9,640 bases of DNA from Clostridiales bacterium (lineage in GTDB: Bacteria; Bacillota; Clostridia; Christensenellales; Borkfalkiaceae): positions 1 to 9,640 of the forward strand of contig JAJWOJ010000053.1 in NCBI GenBank assembly GCA_021635425.1, written 5' to 3'. The position numbers were made by a program, and so were the translations under genes. Below the pieces are notes generated by a model, which made no database searches, had not been told where the DNA came from, and was given only the letters and a program-made list of their open reading frames with translations. Shown here piece by piece: positions 1 through 5,831 of the stretch (the stretch's first letter is position 1; each line of letters begins with the position of its first letter).

Positions 1-13
1 ATATAATAAATAT

Positions 14-685
14 ATGCGTATGAGAAGAAAAAGCCGACTCGACGAGCGTATAACGGAGTGCGGCGAACATTTATTGATAACGGAAGGCTGTGATTTTTAT
101 AAAAAGCCGGAGCAAGAGAAATACGATATAATCGATTTAAAGAAAGTATTCGGGAACGATAACTCCGTAATGCTCGAAATCGGGTGCGGAAAAGGCGGTT
201 TTGCTTTTAAAATCGCCGAAAAATACCCCGAAATCAATTTTATCGCCGTCGAAAAAATAAGCAACGTTATTATCGAAGCTTGCGAAAAGGCAGACAGAGA
301 AAAGCCGAAAAATCTCAGATTTATGAATGTTGCCGCCGAAAATCTTTTATATTATCTCGGCGAACATTCGATATCGAGAATATTTTTAAATTTTTCCTGT
401 CCGTATCCCAAATACACTTACAGAAACAGACGTCTTACGTATTTCAGATATCTCGATATATATAAAAAGCTTCTTGTTAAAGGCGGAGAGATACGTCTTA
501 AAACGGACAACAGGGGGTTTTTCGAGTTTTCGCTTCAGTCGCTTTCGGAAAACGGCTTTATTTTAAAAAACATCACTCTCGACCTGCACGCGGGGGATTT
601 AACGGATAACATAGAAACGGAATACGAAAAGATGTTTGTAGCCGAAGGAAAACCGATATATAAACTCGAAGCATATCTTCGTTAA
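14..685 (+). CDS. trmB: tRNA (guanine-N7-)-methyltransferase TrmB
   Basis: Predicted SAM-dependent methyltransferase that makes m7G at position 46 of tRNA in the cytoplasm. The 223-residue length is usual for the family. The start MRMRRK matches the MRxR opening common in Firmicutes TrmB, so ATG 14 is preferred although the frame stays open to the left edge. Visible motifs are the SAM-binding loop LEIGCGKGGF (55-64), an acidic residue after the second strand (AVEK, 78-81), the NF-S-x-P-x-PK segment (126-133), RRLTY (139-143), KTDN (163-166) and the C-terminal TEYEKMF (202-208). The oddity is Cys129 (codon 398-400), where the family normally has the catalytic Asp of the DPWPK motif; the Trp is also Tyr (131). 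The rest of the fold is intact, so this looks like a variant rather than a decayed gene. No ribosome binding site can be judged because only 13 bases precede the start. A terminator follows 13 nt after the stop, making this the last gene of its transcript. Confidence 0.93.
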   Translation: MRMRRKSRLDERITECGEHLLITEGCDFYKKPEQEKYDIIDLKKVFGNDNSVMLEIGCGKGGFAFKIAEKYPEINFIAVEKISNVIIEACEKADREKPKNLRFMNVAAENLLYYLGEHSISRIFLNFSCPYPKYTYRNRRLTYFRYLDIYKKLLVKGGEIRLKTDNRGFFEFSLQSLSENGFILKNITLDLHAGDLTDNIETEYEKMFVAEGKPIYKLEAYLR

Positions 686-698
686 TAAAAGATTTTTT

Positions 699-726
699 AA
701 GTCGCGATTCGTCGCGGCTTTTTTTT
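699..726 (+). terminator. Intrinsic terminator after trmB
   Basis: A 9-bp stem has arms AAGTCGCGA (699-707) and TCGCGGCTT (712-720), one T-G wobble and a TTCG tetraloop. It is followed directly by a run of T through 726. This is a textbook rho-independent terminator and separates trmB from the spoIIIA operon. Confidence 0.92.
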
Positions 727-727
727 G

Positions 728-755
728 TTCTATTTTTTTTAAAACGGCATACATA
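728..755 (+). promoter_or_regulatory. Possible sigma-E promoter for the spoIIIA operon
   Basis: The -10-like CATACATA (748-755) matches the sigma-E -10 consensus CATACAnT at all but the last base. TTCTATT (728-734), 13 bp upstream, is a partial match to the -35 consensus KMATATT. Family knowledge says spoIIIA is transcribed by sigma-E in the mother cell, and this is the only gap before the operon. The site begins right at the end of the trmB terminator. The predicted transcript would start near 762 and carry the 28-bp duplication in its leader. The call rests on consensus matching by eye. Confidence 0.5.
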
Positions 756-769
756 TATTGTAGGACAAG

Positions 770-825
770 TATATACGGGTATGTTATCTTGAATTTTTAT
801 ATACGGGTACGTTATGTTGAATTTT
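770..825. repeat. 28-bp tandem duplication spanning the spoIIIAA start
   Basis: Two adjacent 28-bp copies (770-797 and 798-825) differ at only two positions: T782 versus C810 and C788 versus G816. The second difference turns ATC in copy 1 into the ATG start codon of spoIIIAA in copy 2 (814-816). Copy 1 therefore looks like a duplicated start region without the start codon. No good Shine-Dalgarno sequence is present in either copy. Confidence 0.9.
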
Positions 826-1665
826 TTGCCGCGTCGCGACGTCGATGAGCTTTTGAAAATCCGAGGAAGAATAGAGGAGTTGCGAATTCGTGTCGGGTAT
901 CCGATATGCGTTCGGTATTCTACCGATGAAGGAGAGAGAAAAAGAAAATTTTTAAACGACGTTTACACCGAAAAGTCGATTGAATACGTGTTTATGAATC
1001 TATGCGACCATTCGATATTCGGCAAAGAAGAATGCATAAAACAAGGATATATTACTTCATGCGACGGGGAACGCGTCGGGTTGTGCGGAAACGTCGTTAA
1101 AAACGAAAAGGGCGTCGTGACAATAAAAAACATAACGTCTTTGTGCGTGAGGTTTCCCAATGACGTTTCGGGATTGGCTCTTCCTTTTTTCGAAAAGTAT
1201 TGCGATAAACCGAAAAGCGTTCTCGTTATATCTCCGCCGTCTCAGGGCAAAACGACTTTTTTAAGAGACCTTGGCAGGTTATATTCGGATAAACTCGGGC
1301 TTAACGTATTGTTTATCGACGAGAGAGACGAATTTTCTGCAAGCGGAAAATTTTATCTCGGTAAATATTCCGACGTGATAGAGTATGCCGATAAGGCGTT
1401 CGGTTTTCGGGTCGGCGTAAGATCGTTGAATCCGAACGTGATAGTTTGCGACGAGCTGATGACTGCGGAGGATTTGTCTTCGTGTTCGTTTGCTTCGCAT
1501 TCGGGCGTAAAAACGTTGGCGTCCGTTCATTCCGACAGCCTGAAAAACCTTTTAAAAAAGCCGATATTTACTGATATTTTTAAAATTAACGTATTTGATT
1601 GTTTTATAAATCTGAAATATGGCGGAGAAATCGAAGTTTATAACGATAAAGGTGAAAAATGTTGA
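814..1665 (+). CDS. spoIIIAA: Stage III sporulation protein AA (ATPase)
   Basis: Cytoplasmic ATPase of the SpoIIIA-SpoIIQ channel, related to secretion ATPases, acting in the mother cell during engulfment. Its 283 residues are close to the family length of about 300. The N-terminal EELRIRVGYP (21-30) resembles the usual EEIRLRxGRP. The Walker A segment is SPPSQGKTT (140-148), followed by LRDLGRLYSD; DERDE sits at 169-173, and the Walker B segment is VIVCDELMTAED (209-220). A conserved His lies in SVHSDS (238-243), where the family usually reads TAHGxS. The family commonly has Gly or a second small residue at the first Walker A position, here Ser140. ATG 814 is the only usable start because an in-frame TGA lies at 790-792. 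It has no clear ribosome binding site, which is unusual for the first gene of an operon. The gene overlaps spoIIIAB by 7 nt. Confidence 0.93.
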   Translation: MLNFLPRRDVDELLKIRGRIEELRIRVGYPICVRYSTDEGERKRKFLNDVYTEKSIEYVFMNLCDHSIFGKEECIKQGYITSCDGERVGLCGNVVKNEKGVVTIKNITSLCVRFPNDVSGLALPFFEKYCDKPKSVLVISPPSQGKTTFLRDLGRLYSDKLGLNVLFIDERDEFSASGKFYLGKYSDVIEYADKAFGFRVGVRSLNPNVIVCDELMTAEDLSSCSFASHSGVKTLASVHSDSLKNLLKKPIFTDIFKINVFDCFINLKYGGEIEVYNDKGEKC

Positions 1666-2141
1666 AAGCGATAATCGGAGCGATGGTTGTTATTCTGTCA
1701 GTATCGATAGGTGCAAAATGTTCCGACGTTTATAAAAAAAGAGTCGAATTTTACATGTTGCTATCCGACCTGAACACCGATTTGAAAAGAAACCTTTCAT
1801 TCAGAAGGGAAAGCGTATGCAATATAATCGGCAATGAAAAATACCGCGCGGCATTTTTCGATTTGTATGAGGCTTTGCAACAAGGGGAAAGGAGAAACAA
1901 AGTTGATTATTCCGCTTATTTGCCTGCATTTTTAACGGACGAGCAGAAGCAGAGATTGATAAGTTATTTCGGGGAAATAGGAAAAAACGATTCCGATGCC
2001 GAAGAAAAATATATCGTATATAACGAAAAAATAATTTCGGACGAACTTGAACAGTGTCGAATCGAATTAAAGAAATATAAGAATATGGGCGGAAAGCTGG
2101 GGCTAAGCTTCGGACTTATAATTTTTGTCCTTATATTGTGA
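1659..2141 (+). CDS. spoIIIAB: Stage III sporulation protein AB
   Basis: Membrane component of the SpoIIIA complex, thought to work next to the SpoIIIAA ATPase in the way GspF-type proteins do in secretion systems. It has 160 residues, slightly below the usual 170. It has an N-terminal membrane segment (residues 1-19, IIGAMVVILSVSIGA), a long polar helical middle rich in Lys and Glu, and a hydrophobic C-terminal tail (LGLSFGLIIFVLIL, 147-160). This two-ended membrane pattern is typical for the family. The start overlaps the end of spoIIIAA by 7 nt and has a fair ribosome binding site, AAAGGTGA (1648-1655), so translation is probably coupled. Sequence conservation in this family is low; the call leans on position as well as topology. 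Confidence 0.88.
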   Translation: MLKAIIGAMVVILSVSIGAKCSDVYKKRVEFYMLLSDLNTDLKRNLSFRRESVCNIIGNEKYRAAFFDLYEALQQGERRNKVDYSAYLPAFLTDEQKQRLISYFGEIGKNDSDAEEKYIVYNEKIISDELEQCRIELKKYKNMGGKLGLSFGLIIFVLIL

Positions 2142-2149
2142 GAAAAAAT

Positions 2150-2347
2150 ATGAGTATAGATATTATTTTTAAGTTGGCGGCAATAGGAATCCTTATAACG
2201 GTAATCTGTCAGATTTTAAAAAAATCGGGCAACGACGACATCGCAACGCTTGTCGCTCTGGCGGGTCTTGTCATCGCGTTGACGCTCGTTATAAGTATGA
2301 TAAGTAATTTATTTACGTCTATAAAGGATATTTTCGATTTATACTGA
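2150..2347 (+). CDS. spoIIIAC: Stage III sporulation protein AC
   Basis: Small membrane protein of the SpoIIIA complex. I chose ATG 2150, giving 65 residues that begin MSIDIIFKLAAIGI, because family members are about 65-68 residues and open with a short M-x-x-D-x-IFxIAGIGI stretch. A GTG at 2138 in the same frame would add four residues but has no ribosome binding site. GTGAG (2138-2142) sits at suitable spacing for ATG 2150. Two membrane helices are visible (about 5-23 and 32-52), separated by the polar loop KKSGNDD. The stop codon shares one base with the spoIIIAD start (TGATG), so the two are probably translated together; AC and AD are sequence relatives. Confidence 0.9.
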   Translation: MSIDIIFKLAAIGILITVICQILKKSGNDDIATLVALAGLVIALTLVISMISNLFTSIKDIFDLY

Positions 2348-2730
2348 TGGAAATCTATAAAATTGCCGCGATCGGAATTATATCGGTTATTCTTATCGTA
2401 TACCTTAGAAGCGTCAACGCGGAATTTGCCGTTATCGTCGGCATTGCAAGCGGAATTCTGATTTTACTTTTATCGGTTTCGTATATAAAAGAGTTTATCG
2501 TTTTTTTTGAAGAGGTCGCAAAAACAGGGGGAATAGATAATTCTGTTTTCAAACTTGTTTTAAAAATAATAGCCATATCGTATCTGATCGAGTTTTCGTC
2601 AAGCGTTGCCGCAGATTTCGGACAAACCTCGCTTGCAAACAAAATTCAATTTGCGGGTAAACTCATTATGGTATCTCTTGCCATTCCGCTTATTAAAAAC
2701 ATGATTGATTTCGTTGTCTCTTTGATATGA
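2347..2730 (+). CDS. spoIIIAD: Stage III sporulation protein AD
   Basis: Polytopic membrane protein of the mother-cell SpoIIIA complex. It has 127 residues, near the 125-133 usual for the family. It opens MEIYKIAAIGIISVIL, echoing SpoIIIAC. Four hydrophobic stretches are visible at about 5-20, 26-45, 68-84 and 102-125. The central loop FFEEVAKTGGIDNSVFKLVLKI (53-74) and the segment IEFSSSVAADFGQTSLANKIQFAGKLI (81-107) fit the family's conserved core (xDxGQxxLAxKIExAGK). It has no Shine-Dalgarno of its own at good spacing; the one-base overlap with spoIIIAC suggests coupled translation. It overlaps spoIIIAE by four bases (ATGA). Confidence 0.93.
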   Translation: MEIYKIAAIGIISVILIVYLRSVNAEFAVIVGIASGILILLLSVSYIKEFIVFFEEVAKTGGIDNSVFKLVLKIIAISYLIEFSSSVAADFGQTSLANKIQFAGKLIMVSLAIPLIKNMIDFVVSLI

Positions 2731-3905
2731 AAAACAAAATCGTAATTTTATTTATAATCGCTTTATTTATCGCGTATTTTCCGATAAATTACGTCACTGC
2801 GAACGCAGAGGGGAAAGAATATTCGGAACAAAATACCGAAAGCGTAACCGATGATCTTATCGATAAACTTGAAATCGAATCTCTCGACGCGTATCTTACG
2901 GAATTGATTTCTCCGTTCGCGGAAAGCGGCGGAGCGGTCGGGTTCATAAAATCCTGTTTAAACGGAAAAGCCGCGGATTATAAAACAGTGACGGAATATA
3001 TTTTTTCGTTGTTGTTCGCGGGATTAAAAGAGCAGTTGCCGACGTTTATTTCCCTCTTCGCACTCATAGTTTTTCTTTCTTTGCTGAAATTGATTGCGCC
3101 CGACGGAAACAACGACGTTTGCGAACTCGGCAATTTTGCGATATACACGGTAATTATCTGCATTATAACGGGGGTTGTTTACGGTACGATATCGAAAGCC
3201 GAAGCCGTACTTGATAAAATTTCGGGAGTAACCGAAGCAGTTTATCCGATTCTTATGACGTTAACTATCGCATGCGGAGCGGAAAATGCGGCAACGTCGG
3301 TAACGCCCGCCGCGCTTTTTATTTCGAACACGGTTATTTCGATCGTTAAAAACGTCTTTTTCCCGACGGTTGTTTTCATGCTTATTATTTCGGTTGTGTC
3401 GAATTTGAATCGAAATATAAAACTTAAGAATCTATCGGGATTTTTAGAAACTTTCCTGAAATGGGGAATCGGGCTTTTCGCAACCGTTTTTTCTCTCTTT
3501 TTAGGGCTTAACGGAATAAATGCGAGAGCTTTGGACGGACTTGGCTTTAAAACGGCGAAATACACGGTCGGGTCAACTCTTCCGCTTGTCGGAGGAATAG
3601 TCGGCGACGGATTAAATATGATAATCGCTTCGGCGGCAATAATAAAAAACGCGCTCGGTACCCTCGCCGTGGTAATGACGTTTTCGGTAGTTATTATCCC
3701 GATTGTCGAGATGATTGTGTTGACGTTTTGCTTAAAACTTATATCCGCCGTAACCGAACCTTTTTCGGACGGCAGAACGGGCGGTTTCATCTCGGGAGGA
3801 ATAACCGTGATAAATTATGTCGTCGCCGCTCTTGTTATCGTAGCTTTCATGTATATAATAACTTTTATCGCGATAATCGGTTGCGCGGAGTACGTTCTTT
3901 ACTGA
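2727..3905 (+). CDS. spoIIIAE: Stage III sporulation protein AE
   Basis: Largest membrane protein of the SpoIIIA complex and a proposed permease-like part of the mother-cell channel. It has 392 residues, the normal length. A cleavable-looking signal peptide (about 1-27, ending TANA-EG) is followed by a polar extracytoplasmic segment (28-95) and about eight hydrophobic segments from residue 103 to the end. Family-like stretches include FLGLNGINARALDGLGFKTAKYTVG (258-282), LPLVGGIVGDGLNMII (285-300) and LISAVTEPFSDGR (338-350). Start ATG 2727 overlaps the spoIIIAD stop by four bases and has no ribosome binding site of its own. A GTG or TTG start further in would cut the signal peptide, so 2727 is retained. 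Confidence 0.95.
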   Translation: MKNKIVILFIIALFIAYFPINYVTANAEGKEYSEQNTESVTDDLIDKLEIESLDAYLTELISPFAESGGAVGFIKSCLNGKAADYKTVTEYIFSLLFAGLKEQLPTFISLFALIVFLSLLKLIAPDGNNDVCELGNFAIYTVIICIITGVVYGTISKAEAVLDKISGVTEAVYPILMTLTIACGAENAATSVTPAALFISNTVISIVKNVFFPTVVFMLIISVVSNLNRNIKLKNLSGFLETFLKWGIGLFATVFSLFLGLNGINARALDGLGFKTAKYTVGSTLPLVGGIVGDGLNMIIASAAIIKNALGTLAVVMTFSVVIIPIVEMIVLTFCLKLISAVTEPFSDGRTGGFISGGITVINYVVAALVIVAFMYIITFIAIIGCAEYVLY

Positions 3906-3906
3906 T

Positions 3907-4365
3907 ATGAAAACCTATCTGATATCGTTGTTTATAATCGTCGTTCTGATATCCGTGGTGCAGATAATCCTTCCGAAGGGCAAAATTACTTCCGCCGCTA
4001 CCTGCGTTTTATCGTTTGCGATGGCGTTATGCTTTATAAACGCCATAGGCGGGATATCGTTTGATTTTGACGCTTATAGCAAGAGTGAGGCGACGGAAAA
4101 AAGCATGGCGGTATTTAACGAATACGTCGATTCAAACCTTGAAAAATACTACGAATCGGCATTTGTTTCGGCGCTTAAAGATAACGACCTGATATGCGAG
4201 AAAGTGAATGTCGAAATATGTAACAAAGAAATTGAAAAAACCGAGGTTTATTTAAGCAATTTAGTATTCGATGAAAAAAACGCGCATATAAATATTAACG
4301 TAATCGCCGATTACGTTGCCGAAAAAATCGGCGTCGATCGGAGTAAAGTGGTGGTTTATGGATAA
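3907..4365 (+). CDS. spoIIIAF: Stage III sporulation protein AF (short form)
   Basis: Membrane-anchored component of the SpoIIIA complex, one of the proteins with a predicted ring-building-type extracytoplasmic domain. Two hydrophobic helices (about 4-22 and 29-50) flank ILPKGKITSAATCVLSF, which resembles the family's LLPxGxxxKxVxxVxGL turn. They are followed by a soluble domain (about 51-152). At 152 residues it is shorter than the roughly 200 of B. subtilis; the C-terminal strand pattern INVIADYVAEKIGVDRSKVVV is present, so the loss is probably in the linker. It starts one base after the spoIIIAE stop, with only a distant GGAG (3887-3890). It overlaps spoIIIAG by eight bases. Confidence 0.88.
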   Translation: MKTYLISLFIIVVLISVVQIILPKGKITSAATCVLSFAMALCFINAIGGISFDFDAYSKSEATEKSMAVFNEYVDSNLEKYYESAFVSALKDNDLICEKVNVEICNKEIEKTEVYLSNLVFDEKNAHININVIADYVAEKIGVDRSKVVVYG

Positions 4366-4828
4366 TTCGTCCGTTAAAAAAATCAAAAAGGAATACGTAA
4401 TAGCCGCATTGTTGTTTATTGCGGTTATCGCCGTCGCCTTTGTCTCGTTCGGGAAGAACGACGCGACAGGCGGATTGAGCGAAACTGAAATTTATGTCGG
4501 AAGAATCGAATCGAAACTCGAAAAAGCTATATCGGGAATAGAAGGCGTTAAAAAAGTAAGAGTCGTCGTTTCGGTGAACGGCGCGGTTGAAAAAGTTTAT
4601 CAGAAAGACGAAAAATCCGTTTCGGAAAACGGAAAAACGACTATAACCGCTTCCACCGTGTTTTCAGGCGGAAAACCGATAGAAATCGGAGAAAAATATC
4701 CGGGAATATCAGGCGTATTGGTTGTGTGTAAAGGCGCGGACGATTTATCGGTAAGAATGAACGTGTTGGACGCCGTCACTGCCGTTACGGATATCCCCTG
4801 TGACAAAATAAGAATTTTGCCGCAGTAA
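4358..4828 (+). CDS. spoIIIAG: Stage III sporulation protein AG
   Basis: Ring-forming protein of the mother-cell channel, located in the space between mother cell and forespore membranes. ATG 4358 (156 residues, MDNSSVKKIKKEYV) is preferred to a TTG at 4316, which would add 14 residues translated from inside spoIIIAF. A GGAG lies at 4340-4343, a little far from the start. A membrane anchor (about 13-31) precedes a ring-building domain: helix IESKLEKAISGIEGV (50-64), strand KKVRVVVSV (65-73), a middle insertion (about 82-117), strand GVLVVCKGADD (119-129), helix SVRMNVLDAVTAV (131-143) and a final short strand. The insertion, which in B. subtilis forms the beta-triangle seen in the ring structure, looks short here, and the whole protein is well below the 229 residues of B. 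subtilis. Confidence 0.92.
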   Translation: MDNSSVKKIKKEYVIAALLFIAVIAVAFVSFGKNDATGGLSETEIYVGRIESKLEKAISGIEGVKKVRVVVSVNGAVEKVYQKDEKSVSENGKTTITASTVFSGGKPIEIGEKYPGISGVLVVCKGADDLSVRMNVLDAVTAVTDIPCDKIRILPQ

Positions 4829-4851
4829 ACAAGTCCTAAATAAAAAAAATA

Positions 4852-4860
4852 AAAGGAGAT
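4852..4860 (+). promoter_or_regulatory. Strong ribosome binding site for spoIIIAH
   Basis: AAAGGAGAT lies with its GGAG core (4855-4858) nine bases before the spoIIIAH start. It is the best Shine-Dalgarno in the operon, where most other genes depend on overlaps with the gene before. It suggests SpoIIIAH is made independently and in larger amount. Confidence 0.85.
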
Positions 4861-4867
4861 ACAAACT

Positions 4868-5344
4868 ATGTCAAAAAAGAAAAAAATCATCGTACTTTCG
4901 TGCATGATCGCGCTGCTCGTAACGACAGCCGTACTCAACTTCGTCTTTGCCGACGCCGTTTCGGCGGGCAATGATAACGTAAGCCCGACCGCGAGCTACT
5001 TTACAGAGGTGAAATCGACGAGAAACAGCTCGAGAAACAAGCAGATCTCGCAGATAGACGAAGTTCTTGCGTCCGAAACCGAGAATACCGAAACGAAAAG
5101 CGAAGCTCTTGCCATGAAGCTTAAAATTTCAAAAATCATGGAACAGGAAAATCTGCTTGAAAACCTCATCAAGGCAAAGGGATATGACGAAGTTGCCGTA
5201 ACTATCGGAATGAGTTCGGATAACGTAAGCATTATAGTTAAAGATGCCGAATTCGATCAGGACGACGCGATTTTGATTTATACGATTTGCGCGAACGAAG
5301 TGAACGCCACGCCCGATAACGTTTATATTCAGGCGATTTCATGA
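4868..5344 (+). CDS. spoIIIAH: Stage III sporulation protein AH
   Basis: Ring-forming mother-cell protein that binds SpoIIQ from the forespore side and so joins the two halves of the channel. It has 158 residues, against about 218 in B. subtilis. A Lys-rich start (MSKKKK) leads into a membrane anchor (7-28). A polar linker follows, then a charged helix from about 44 containing the family-like pattern YFTEVKSTRNSSRNKQISQIDEVL (44-67). The YscJ/FliF-like domain comes next: EQENLLENLIKAKGYDEVAVTI (92-113), NVSIIVKDAEF (119-129) and a last helix-strand (132-157). The linker accounts for most of the shortness. It is separated from spoIIIAG by 39 nt, the only real gap in the operon. Its first codons use more C-ending triplets than its neighbours, consistent with higher expression. 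No clear terminator follows. Confidence 0.93.
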   Translation: MSKKKKIIVLSCMIALLVTTAVLNFVFADAVSAGNDNVSPTASYFTEVKSTRNSSRNKQISQIDEVLASETENTETKSEALAMKLKISKIMEQENLLENLIKAKGYDEVAVTIGMSSDNVSIIVKDAEFDQDDAILIYTICANEVNATPDNVYIQAIS

Positions 5345-5405
5345 ATTCCGACGAAAGATTGTTTTGAATAAAAATTGTGAAATGTGCATAATTTAATAAA
5401 AACGC

Positions 5406-5434
5406 TTTTCAAAACGAAAAAAATATGCTATAAT
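5406..5434 (+). promoter_or_regulatory. Sigma-A-type promoter before the asp23-like gene
   Basis: A perfect TATAAT (5429-5434) is preceded by TGC (5426-5428), an extended -10. A 17-bp spacer separates it from a weak -35, TTTTCA (5406-5411). Transcription should start near 5441, leaving a leader of about 37 nt before the GTG start. This is probably the main promoter for the asp23-nusB-folD-ispA-tlyA-nadK operon, so the housekeeping genes need not depend on the sporulation promoter upstream. Confidence 0.75.
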
Positions 5435-5448
5435 ACTTAAAAAGTATT
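5432..5448. repeat. Inverted repeat over the -10 and start point
   Basis: AATACTT (5432-5438) and AAGTATT (5442-5448) are perfect inverted arms around AAA. The left arm overlaps the last three bases of the -10 box. A second small hairpin, CGCC-GTAT-GGCG (5452-5463), follows in the leader. The first could be an operator for a dimeric repressor, or only an AT-rich coincidence. Confidence 0.5.
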
Positions 5449-5477
5449 ATACGCCGTATGGCGAACCGAGGTTTAAG

Positions 5478-5831
5478 GTGGCAGATTACAAAGATAACGG
5501 TTCTGAAAAGAAGGGCAAGGTTATTTACAATATTGGCATAGTGAAGGGTATTGTAAGGCTTGCCGTAGAAGATGTTGCAGGCGTTGCCATTCAGTATAGA
5601 AAAAGAACGGTAAGAAAGAGTACCGACGGAATCAAAGTCGATTGCGTTAACGGGCTTATAAACGTTGCGGTTACCGTTGACGTGTATTACGGCTACGGAA
5701 TTTCGGACGTCGCTTACGACATTCAGCGAAATATCAAACACAGCGTAGAAGCTATGTCTAAATATAAAATCGGCAATATCGACGTTAAAGTAAACGGCGT
5801 GATTTTCCCCGACGAAAACGCTGCCGTTTAA
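5478..5831 (+). CDS. Asp23/Gls24 family protein (YqhY-like)
   Basis: Member of the Asp23/Gls24 (DUF322) family, 117 residues, the usual length for the YqhY group encoded just before nusB in many Firmicutes. The family pattern is visible: YNIGIVKGIVRLAVEDVAGVAIQYRK (17-42), a short strand GIKVDCVNGLINVAVTVDVYYGYGI (51-75) and the helix VAYDIQRNIKHSVEAM (78-93), ending in IDVKVNGVIFP (101-111). The start is GTG 5478, with GAGG (5468-5471) six bases upstream; no ATG start is available. YqhY in B. subtilis has been linked to control of acetyl-CoA carboxylase, whose accBC genes normally sit directly upstream. They are absent here, so the role in this organism is open. The gene has its own promoter. 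Confidence 0.9.
   Translation: MADYKDNGSEKKGKVIYNIGIVKGIVRLAVEDVAGVAIQYRKRTVRKSTDGIKVDCVNGLINVAVTVDVYYGYGISDVAYDIQRNIKHSVEAMSKYKIGNIDVKVNGVIFPDENAAV

Noticed and set aside
2138..2149. GTG start for spoIIIAC
   Set aside because: It adds MRKN before the family-like MSIDIIFK start and has no Shine-Dalgarno; ATG 2150 does.
3242..3790. 182-codon minus-strand ORF inside spoIIIAE
   Set aside because: Low-complexity Ile/Thr/Ser-rich translation opposite the hydrophobic spoIIIAE codons; no ribosome binding site or family match.
4316..4357. Upstream TTG start for spoIIIAG
   Set aside because: It would read 14 residues from within spoIIIAF with no ribosome binding site; ATG 4358 gives a normal N-terminus.
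5341..5367. Eight-codon ORF overlapping the spoIIIAH stop (ATGA)
   Set aside because: Too short, ends at TGA after MNSDERLF, and resembles no accB remnant; likely chance.
5816..5829. AAACG-CTGC-CGTTT hairpin at the end of the asp23-like gene as a terminator
   Set aside because: The stem is only 5 bp and is followed by A and G, not a T-run, so it is not a rho-independent terminator.
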